A program made the position numbers and the translations under genes. A DNA stretch of 5,162 bases, taken from contig JASLGB010000341.1 of the NCBI GenBank assembly GCA_030150315.1, positions 1 through 5,162 of the forward strand, given 5' to 3'. The notes under the pieces were generated by a model. That model searched no databases. It worked only from the letters and a program-made list of their open reading frames with translations, and was not told the origin of the DNA. Below are positions 1-4,237 of the stretch, piece after piece. Numbering within the stretch: the first letter of the stretch is position 1; each line of letters begins with the position of its first letter. This DNA comes from Dokdonella sp. Its GTDB lineage: Bacteria > Pseudomonadota > Gammaproteobacteria > Xanthomonadales > Rhodanobacteraceae.

Positions 1-1415
1 CGGAGGTGCGCGCTCCGCTGGCCTGGGCCGACGCCGCAGATGTGCTTATGGTGGTGGCGGATCTGCAGCGGCCGCTGCTTTCGCCGCTGTCGCCTGGCAT
101 GGACTACAAGGCCCGCCGACGCCAACTGGTGAGCGCCTTGCGTGCCCGCGCCGAAACGGAGCAGCGCGACCTGCGCAACTGGCTCGGCGCGCGCGGCATT
201 GCGCATCGCGACTACTGGCTGGTCAATGCGATCCAGGCGCGCGTCACGGCGACCGATCTTGCGGAACTTGCAACACGCGGCGAAATCGCGCGCATTGCGG
301 TCAACCCGCGCATCGCCCTGCAGCGTCCGGTGGAAACACAGCTCGCCACCTCGCCGCAGGTACCGGCCGCCATCGAATGGGGCGTCGCGAAAATCCGCGC
401 GCCGGAAGTCTGGGCGCAGGGCGTGACCGGGCAGGGCGTGGTCATCGGCGGGCAAGACACCGGCTACCAGTGGGATCATCCCGCGCTCAAGTCGCAGTAC
501 CGCGGCTGGAACGGCAGCAGCGCCAGCCACGACTACAACTGGCACGACGCGATCCACGACCCGGCGGTACCTTCCTGTCCGGCCGATTCGCCGGTGCCGT
601 GCGACGATCACGGTCACGGCACCCATACCGCCGGCACCTTTGCCGGCGACGACGGCGGCAGCAACCGGATCGGCGTTGCACCCGGAGCGAGGTGGATCGG
701 ATGCCGCAACATGAATTCGGGCGAGGGTACGCCGGCGCGCTACATCGAATGCATGCAGTGGTTTCTCGCGCCGACCGACCTGGCTGGCAACAACGCCAAC
801 CCGGATCTGGCGCCGGACGTCATCAGCAACTCCTGGGGCTGTCCGGATTACGAAGGCTGCACGGTCGGCGACGAGCTGCTCGAGGCGGTCGAGACCTTGG
901 TCGATGCGGGCATCTTCTTCGCTGCCGCCGCCGGCAACGACGGGGCGGGCTGTTCGACGATTTTCGATGCGCCGGCCACCTACGACGCCAGCTTCATCGT
1001 CGGCTCGACCACCTCTGCCGATCGCGTGTCGGGATTTTCCAGCCGCGGCCCGGTATCGGGTTCTGATCTGGTGCGACCCGACGTGGTCGCGCCCGGATCG
1101 GATGTGCGCTCCAGCATCCCCGGCAACGGCTACGCCAGCATGAGCGGCACCAGCATGGCGACGCCGCATGTCGCCGGGGCTGCGGCCTTGCTGATGTCGG
1201 CCGATCCCGCCTGGAAGGGGAATCCCGCCGTGGTCGCCGCCTTGCTGCGCGAGACCGCCGTGCGCAGCGGCATCGTCGACACGTGGAATACCGGTTGCGG
1301 TGGACTCACGATGAGCGACTGGCCGAACTACCAGGCCGGCTGGGGCCGCATCGACGTGCAGGCAGCGGTCGGGCAGGTACTCGATCGCATTTTCGAGGAC
1401 GGTTTTGATGACTGA
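1..1415 (+). CDS. Secreted S8 (subtilisin-type) serine protease, bacillopeptidase F-like, 5' partial
   Basis: This is an endopeptidase of the subtilase family, probably exported to the envelope or medium. The frame is open to the left edge. The GTG at 6 is a poor start because no signal peptide follows and purine-rich bases abut it with no spacing, so the true start is probably upstream. Residues are numbered from that GTG. Residues 10-110 resemble an I9-type propeptide, and the catalytic domain covers about 125-460. The triad is Asp151 (QDTG), His204 (HGTHTAG) and Ser383 (GTSMATPH), with oxyanion Asn311 (AGND). The segments NWHDA, IGVAPGARW and WFLAPTDLAGN...NPDLAPDVISNSWG match my memory of bacillopeptidase F-like subtilases. 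Eight cysteines (191, 199, 233, 249, 279, 285, 316, 431) fit a disulfide-bonded extracytoplasmic enzyme. The protein ends in RIFEDGFDD, a tail like that of many Lysobacterales exported proteins. Its last 8 bases overlap the next gene. The family call is secure; the substrate is unknown. Confidence 0.93.
   Translation, partial: EVRAPLAWADAADVLMVVADLQRPLLSPLSPGMDYKARRRQLVSALRARAETEQRDLRNWLGARGIAHRDYWLVNAIQARVTATDLAELATRGEIARIAVNPRIALQRPVETQLATSPQVPAAIEWGVAKIRAPEVWAQGVTGQGVVIGGQDTGYQWDHPALKSQYRGWNGSSASHDYNWHDAIHDPAVPSCPADSPVPCDDHGHGTHTAGTFAGDDGGSNRIGVAPGARWIGCRNMNSGEGTPARYIECMQWFLAPTDLAGNNANPDLAPDVISNSWGCPDYEGCTVGDELLEAVETLVDAGIFFAAAAGNDGAGCSTIFDAPATYDASFIVGSTTSADRVSGFSSRGPVSGSDLVRPDVVAPGSDVRSSIPGNGYASMSGTSMATPHVAGAAALLMSADPAWKGNPAVVAALLRETAVRSGIVDTWNTGCGGLTMSDWPNYQAGWGRIDVQAAVGQVLDRIFEDGFDD
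1395..1399 (+). promoter_or_regulatory. Shine-Dalgarno sequence GAGGA for the 5'-nucleotidase gene
   Basis: GAGGA lies 8 bases before the ATG at 1408 and decides the start. An in-frame TTG at 1405 is possible but less well spaced. The same bases form the Glu-Asp codons of the RIFEDGFDD tail of the upstream protease, so one stretch serves as protein tail and ribosome-binding site. Confidence 0.65.
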
Positions 1416-2331
1416 TACCGCTACCGCGTTCCAAGGGCGCGGCGACGATACGCTGGTGGTGGCGATTTCCTCGCGCGCCCTGTTCGATCTCAACGAAAGC
1501 CACGACCTGTTCGAGCGTGAAGGCGTGGAGGCGTTCGCACAGCACCAGATCCGCAACGAAGACGAACTGCTCAAGCCCGGTATCGCGTTTCCGCTGGTGC
1601 AGAAGCTGCTGCGGCTGAACCAGTCCAGCCCCGACGCGCCGCATGTGGAAGTCATCCTGCTGTCGCGCAACTCGGCTGACACCGGGCTGCGCATCTTCAA
1701 TTCGATCGAGCACTACCAGCTTGGCATCGTGCGCGCCGCGTTCACGCGCGGCGAGCCGACCTTGCCCTATGTGCGGGCTTTCGGTGCCGACCTGTTCCTG
1801 TCTGCGAATCCGGAAAACGTCGCCAACGCGCTTGCCGGAGGCATCGCTGCCGCGACCATCCTGCCGTCGAAGACGCCGCAGCGGCAGACCGACCAGTTGC
1901 GCATCGCCTTTGATGGCGACGCGGTGCTGTTCGGCGACGAGTCGGAACGCATCTCGGAGGAGTCGGGCATCGACGCCTTCCATGAACACGAGAAAGAACG
2001 CGGCCGCGAGCCGCTGTCCGGCGGCCCGTTCCGCGGATTCCTCGATGCGCTGCATCGGCTGCAGGCCGCCTTCCCGAGCGAGGACTCTCCGATCCGCACC
2101 GCGCTCGTCACCGCACGCTCGGCGCCGGCGCACAAGCGCGTGATCCTGACCCTGCGCCACTGGGGCGTGCGCATCGACGAAGCCCTGTTCCTCGGCGGTC
2201 GGCCGAAGGGGCCGTTTCTGGAAGCCTTCGGCGCCGACATCTTCTTCGACGACTCGCCGGTCAACATCGAGTCCGCGCGCCAGCACGTGGCCACCGGTCA
2301 TGTGCCGCGGCGTTCGCGCGCGTCGACATGA
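1408..2331 (+). CDS. Cytosolic 5'-nucleotidase, cN-I type (PF06189 family)
   Basis: The 307-residue product should be a magnesium-dependent HAD-fold phosphatase that dephosphorylates nucleoside 5'-monophosphates (AMP-like substrates in characterised cN-I enzymes) in the cytosol. It has no signal peptide or membrane segment. Visible hallmarks, in order, are AISSRALFDL (19-28) near the N-terminus, LLSRNSADTG (84-93), and the HAD motif I segment AFDGDAVLF (167-175) with Asp169 and Asp171 as expected nucleophile and acid/base. These are followed by TAR (235-237), Lys267 in GGRPKGPF, and the acidic motif FFDDSPVNIES (279-289) with Asp281 and Asp282. The length is normal for bacterial members. ATG 1408 is chosen for its GAGGA sequence. 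The gene overlaps the protease by 8 bases (ATGACTGA) and the next gene by 4 (ATGA), so it is probably translationally coupled at both ends. After GHVP the tail is RRSRAST, not the more usual G-V-type ending I recall. Family confidence is high; the exact substrate is not shown. Confidence 0.9.
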   Translation: MTDTATAFQGRGDDTLVVAISSRALFDLNESHDLFEREGVEAFAQHQIRNEDELLKPGIAFPLVQKLLRLNQSSPDAPHVEVILLSRNSADTGLRIFNSIEHYQLGIVRAAFTRGEPTLPYVRAFGADLFLSANPENVANALAGGIAAATILPSKTPQRQTDQLRIAFDGDAVLFGDESERISEESGIDAFHEHEKERGREPLSGGPFRGFLDALHRLQAAFPSEDSPIRTALVTARSAPAHKRVILTLRHWGVRIDEALFLGGRPKGPFLEAFGADIFFDDSPVNIESARQHVATGHVPRRSRAST

Positions 2332-2813
2332 GCGCGCTGCAGATCCGTGAGTGCGACGACGGCGCCACGCGCGCCGAGTCGCTGTTCCGCCGCCGCTTTG
2401 GCGATCCGCCGCCGGACATTCCGCATCATGTGCTGGCGCTGCACCGGGGCAGCGACGGTGTCGAGGCCGTGGTGTGCTACGTGCACTTCACTGCCGTCGA
2501 CGAAATCCTGCTTGGCGGTGGTGCCTGCGTGGACAACCGCGCCATGCGACGCATGGAAGCGCCCCTGCGCGAGGCGATCCACGAAGGCGGCGGCCTGTAT
2601 CGCATGACGCTGGACTGGGCCGTGCGCCACTTTGCATCCAGCCATGCGGCGATCTTCGGCTACTGCGGCGATGCCTTGGCCGAGCGCGTCGATCTGGCTG
2701 CGGGTTTCGAGCGCACCGGTCACGCGCATCTGCTCGTGCACTGGACGCGCGAGGTGGATGCCGCCGAACGCGCACGCCTGATCGCGCAGGCGCACGCGAT
2801 CGGCCCATTCTGA
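2328..2813 (+). CDS. Conserved-looking protein of unknown function, possibly GNAT-fold
   Basis: I do not recognise a named family for this 161-residue soluble protein. It has no signal peptide, membrane helix or obvious metal-binding motif. The layout hints at an acyltransferase-like (GNAT) fold. The strands 46-54 (EAVVCYVHF) and 58-68 (DEILLGGGACV) are followed by a helix at 73-86, a helix around 90-103, a strand at 107-113 (AAIFGYC), and AAGFERTGHAHLLVHW (124-139). The last piece resembles the C-terminal GF-x-x-x-G strand of many N-acetyltransferases. A clear acetyl-CoA loop (Q/R-x-x-G-x-G/A) is not visible, so this is inference only. The start is fixed by the ATGA overlap with the nucleotidase. 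No Shine-Dalgarno sequence is seen, so translation probably depends on re-initiation. Third codon positions are G/C-rich in this frame, which favours it over the long antisense frame. The last four codons (IGPF) lie in the first unit of a 14-bp tandem repeat. Confidence 0.72.
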   Translation: MSALQIRECDDGATRAESLFRRRFGDPPPDIPHHVLALHRGSDGVEAVVCYVHFTAVDEILLGGGACVDNRAMRRMEAPLREAIHEGGGLYRMTLDWAVRHFASSHAAIFGYCGDALAERVDLAAGFERTGHAHLLVHWTREVDAAERARLIAQAHAIGPF

Positions 2814-2880
2814 TCGCCTGTCTTGATCGGCCTGCTTTGATCGGCCCGCTTCGATCGGTCCGTCCTGATCGCGCCGCTGC
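2798..2880. repeat. Degenerate 14-bp tandem repeat, about six units, each starting GATC
   Basis: Units begin at 2798, 2812, 2825, 2839, 2853 and 2867, with lengths 14, 13, 14, 14, 14 and 14. They read close to GATCGGCCNGCTTT; examples are GATCGGCCTGCTTT at 2825 and GATCGGCCCGCTTC at 2839. The array begins in the last codons of the preceding gene and fills over half of the gap to the convergent deacetylase gene. A further GATCGCG at 2780 may be a decayed earlier unit. TGA appears at four of the five unit junctions; the first is the stop codon of the upstream gene. The 14-bp period is not a multiple of three, which argues against a coding repeat. Function is unknown. Confidence 0.8.
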
Positions 2881-2889
2881 GTCGCGTGC

Positions 2890-2912
2890 CGACATCGTGC
2901 GGCCGGGTGTCG
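2890..2912. terminator. Possible weak hairpin between convergent genes
   Basis: CGACATC (2890-2896) can pair with GGTGTCG (2906-2912), giving a 7-bp stem with one G-T wobble and a 9-base loop. It lies between two convergent genes, where a bidirectional terminator would be expected. No T-run follows on either strand, so it is not a convincing intrinsic terminator, and termination may instead depend on Rho. Confidence 0.2.
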
Positions 2913-2939
2913 TCTGCCGTGCGGCGCTTGCCGGCGGCG

Positions 2940-3758
2940 TCAGCGCAGAGATTCGAGCAGGCGCTCCAGCTCCTGTGGTGAAGTCCACGCGGCGCCACAG
3001 ACCAGCCGCGGCAGGTTCCAGCGGGGACTGGAGGATTCCACCGGCGCGGGATGCGTTCCGAACGCGGCGCGCAGGCGATGCCGTGCGTGCTCGTTCGGAA
3101 GATAGTCTTCGACCAGATAGGAGTTGCTTTCGCCGTAGGGAAACGCGAACAGGCGCGTCCGGTGCGGCGCGAGAAAGCGATCGAGCCAGTCCGACGCCTG
3201 GCGGATTTCCGCGTCGGCGTCGGCCAGCGTATCGATGCTGCGGAACGTGCCCTTGATTTGATCGCGCTGCACGGTGCGCGGCAGGGTGTGGTGGTTGTGA
3301 TCCCAGCTGTGGCTTTCAATCGCGATCAGGCCTTCGCGCTGCGCCTCGCGCCACCAGCCATCGTCCCACCAGCCTTGTCCGGCAAGACAGGTGCGATCCA
3401 GCGTCGCGCGCGCCTCCGGCGAGGCGATGACAAAACTGGTCGCGTGCGCGGCCGCGCCGGTGTCGGCGATGAAGTCGCGCAAGACGCCGGCCAGTCCACG
3501 CTGCGGCCCGAACGCCGGATGCTCCATGTCGTGCCAGTCAAACCACGAGCCGTCGTCGAAGCTCAGCGCCACGGCGTCGCTCACCGCGCTGGGTGGCGCT
3601 TGGCCGAGCAGCACGTCCACGACCAGGGACAATGGCACGATGCGCAGCCCGCGCCGCCAAATCCGGCGCAGGTCTTCGGCCAGCGCGACATGGTCGTTGC
3701 TGGCGTAGTCGTTGCCCGAGATGTTGTTGGAGTGATAGGTCAGAACAGGAACGCGCAT
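2940..3758 (-). CDS. Polysaccharide deacetylase family protein (NodB homology domain)
   Basis: The 272-residue product belongs to the carbohydrate esterase 4 / NodB superfamily, metal-dependent hydrolases that remove acetyl groups from N-acetylated sugars. The domain starts at once (VPVLTYHSNN, 3-12). Motif 1 is SFDDG (66-70), with Asp68 as the expected base and Asp69 as a metal ligand. Motif 2 is HSWDH (150-154), with His150 and His154 as metal ligands. Motif 3 is FAFPYGES (204-211). A tryptophan-rich segment, GWWDDGWW (129-136), may contact sugar. No signal peptide or membrane segment is visible, so the enzyme is probably cytoplasmic and may act on a lipid- or nucleotide-linked precursor; this is inference. 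I chose ATG 3758 because the conserved domain begins three codons later. The in-frame extension to 3875 is Arg/Pro-rich with no domain or signal sequence. No strong Shine-Dalgarno sequence precedes the start. The gene is convergent with the upstream operon and divergent from the dehydrogenase gene. The substrate cannot be read from the sequence. Confidence 0.88.
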   Translation of the reverse strand: MRVPVLTYHSNNISGNDYASNDHVALAEDLRRIWRRGLRIVPLSLVVDVLLGQAPPSAVSDAVALSFDDGSWFDWHDMEHPAFGPQRGLAGVLRDFIADTGAAAHATSFVIASPEARATLDRTCLAGQGWWDDGWWREAQREGLIAIESHSWDHNHHTLPRTVQRDQIKGTFRSIDTLADADAEIRQASDWLDRFLAPHRTRLFAFPYGESNSYLVEDYLPNEHARHRLRAAFGTHPAPVESSSPRWNLPRLVCGAAWTSPQELERLLESLR

Positions 3759-3764
3759 CGGCCT

Positions 3765-3770
3765 AGTATC
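3765..3770 (-). promoter_or_regulatory. Possible -10 element (GATACT) placing the deacetylase transcript start near its ATG
   Basis: On the minus strand GATACT ends six bases before the ATG, so transcription could begin at or next to the A of the start codon, giving a leaderless or nearly leaderless mRNA. That would fit the lack of a clear ribosome-binding site. No good -35 box is seen 16-18 bases upstream, so the assignment is weak. Confidence 0.25.
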
Positions 3771-3798
3771 GCCGCAGCGCCACGCCTTGCGCAGCGGC
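3771..3798. promoter_or_regulatory. Imperfect 10-bp inverted repeat upstream of the deacetylase gene
   Basis: GCCGCAGCGC (3771-3780) and GCGCAGCGGC (3789-3798) form a dyad with nine of ten positions paired, one A-A mismatch and an 8-base spacer. It sits directly upstream of the GATACT element, covering the place expected for a -35 region, so it could be an operator. It could also be a chance feature of GC-rich DNA. Confidence 0.3.
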
Positions 3799-3930
3799 GT
3801 TCGCGGAATCCCGGCGAAGGCATCGGGAAATCCTGTACGTCGCGTCGGTTTCGGTGCCGCCCTCACTGCGCGCATCGCGGCTCGCCTGAAAGGCTGCGTG
3901 CTTCCCGGCGAGGCCAGACCTTGTGCGCAA

Positions 3931-4043
3931 GGACTTCCAGGCAGCTGACGCGCACCAGGCGTGATCCCGGGGGCATCGATGGCACCGCCGTTGGCGCGGT
4001 GGCGGTTCGGCGGATCCGTCGCGAACCGCGACGACGGAAGTCC
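3931..4043. other. Cluster of inverted repeats, possible branched RNA fold
   Basis: Three perfect pairings nest together. GGACTTCC (3931-3938) pairs with GGAAGTCC (4036-4043). CACCGC (3983-3988) pairs with GCGGTG (3996-4001). GCGGTTCG (4002-4009) pairs with CGAACCGC (4022-4029). The second stem abuts the third, and the first closes both, as in a multi-branch RNA. A competing dyad, CGTCGCG-AAC-CGCGACG (4017-4033), excludes the third stem. At this GC content inverted repeats of this size are common by chance, and the strand is unknown. Confidence 0.25.
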
Positions 4044-4068
4044 GGGCGGCGCATCAATGGCGCCGCCG
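3973..4068. repeat. Pair of 18-bp direct repeats, 78 bp apart
   Basis: GCATCGATGGCACCGCCG (3973-3990) and GCATCAATGGCGCCGCCG (4051-4068) match at 16 of 18 positions. A shorter relative, GCATGGCCCCGCCG, lies at 4175-4188. The copies could be protein-binding sites or the remains of a small duplication; similarity outside the 18 bp is limited. Confidence 0.45.
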
Positions 4069-4107
4069 CCCGTGCGAACCTGGCGTCAGGTCGGGCCGGC
4101 GGGTTCT

Positions 4108-4123
4108 GCCGCCGACGGGCGGC
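4108..4123. other. Short GC hairpin GCCGCC-GACG-GGCGGC
   Basis: A perfect 6-bp stem with a 4-base loop lies 115 bases before the dehydrogenase start. No T-run follows on either strand, so it is not an intrinsic terminator, and no gene ends here. It might belong to a leader or small RNA, or be incidental. Confidence 0.25.
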
Positions 4124-4196
4124 CAGGCTGCGACGTATCGACTCGGGCGAGACGGCGCCCGCACGGCAGGCGACGCATGGCCCCGCCGCGGCGGCG

Positions 4197-4211
4197 GCGC
4201 TAAACTAGCGC
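4197..4211 (+). promoter_or_regulatory. Dyad GCGCTA-AAC-TAGCGC overlapping a -10-like TAAACT, upstream of glutaryl-CoA dehydrogenase
   Basis: The two 6-bp arms are perfect inverted repeats around a 3-base AAC spacer. TAAACT (4201-4206) inside the dyad resembles a -10 box and would start transcription near 4213, leaving a leader of about 25 bases before the ATG. A repressor or activator bound here would control the promoter directly. The -35 region (TGGCCC near 4178) is a poor match. A weak CGGA Shine-Dalgarno candidate lies at 4228-4231. Confidence 0.4.
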
Positions 4212-4237
4212 ACTTTGCCCGCCCTTCCGGACCTGCC

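Larger units (their letters stand above)
3759..4237. other. 479-bp divergent intergenic region, no convincing gene
   Basis: This gap separates the deacetylase gene (minus) from the glutaryl-CoA dehydrogenase gene (plus). The open frames crossing it are Arg/Pro/Ala-rich, with no domain, membrane segment or signal sequence, and look like GC-rich noise. It holds a dyad near each presumed promoter (3771-3798 and 4197-4211), a small CCTTG-TGCG-CAAGG hairpin at 3919-3932, an 18-bp direct repeat, a cluster of perfect inverted repeats (3931-4043) and a hairpin at 4108-4123. At nearly 500 bp it is long for a bacterial divergent promoter region, leaving room for a small RNA. Confidence 0.6.

Noticed and set aside
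6..8. GTG as the true start of the S8 protease
   Set aside because: The frame is open to the window edge, no signal peptide follows, and the purine-rich bases abut the GTG without spacing, so upstream truncation is more likely.
1306..2301. 331-residue minus-strand open frame
   Set aside because: It lies antisense to the 5'-nucleotidase gene, which carries all family motifs. The antisense translation shows no domain and is a typical GC-rich shadow.
2298..2795. 165-residue minus-strand open frame opposite the unknown small protein
   Set aside because: The plus-strand frame has the ATGA coupling to the upstream gene and G/C-rich third positions. The minus frame has no supporting start signal or recognisable domain.
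2351..3256. 301-residue plus-strand frame running through the repeat and into the deacetylase gene
   Set aside because: It is Arg-rich, crosses two better-supported genes in the wrong frame or strand, and has no domain.
3759..3875. N-terminal extension of the deacetylase to an ATG at 3875
   Set aside because: The 39 extra residues are Arg/Pro-rich with no hydrophobic signal segment, and the conserved domain begins right after ATG 3758.
3961..4203. 80-residue plus-strand frame with a repeated GASMAPP segment
   Set aside because: The peptide repeat only reflects the 18-bp DNA direct repeat. The composition is Arg/Pro-rich and there is no convincing ribosome-binding site.
3051..4208. 385-residue plus-strand open frame
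   Set aside because: It is mostly antisense to the polysaccharide deacetylase, whose catalytic motifs are complete. The remainder is low-complexity Arg/Ala sequence in the intergenic region.
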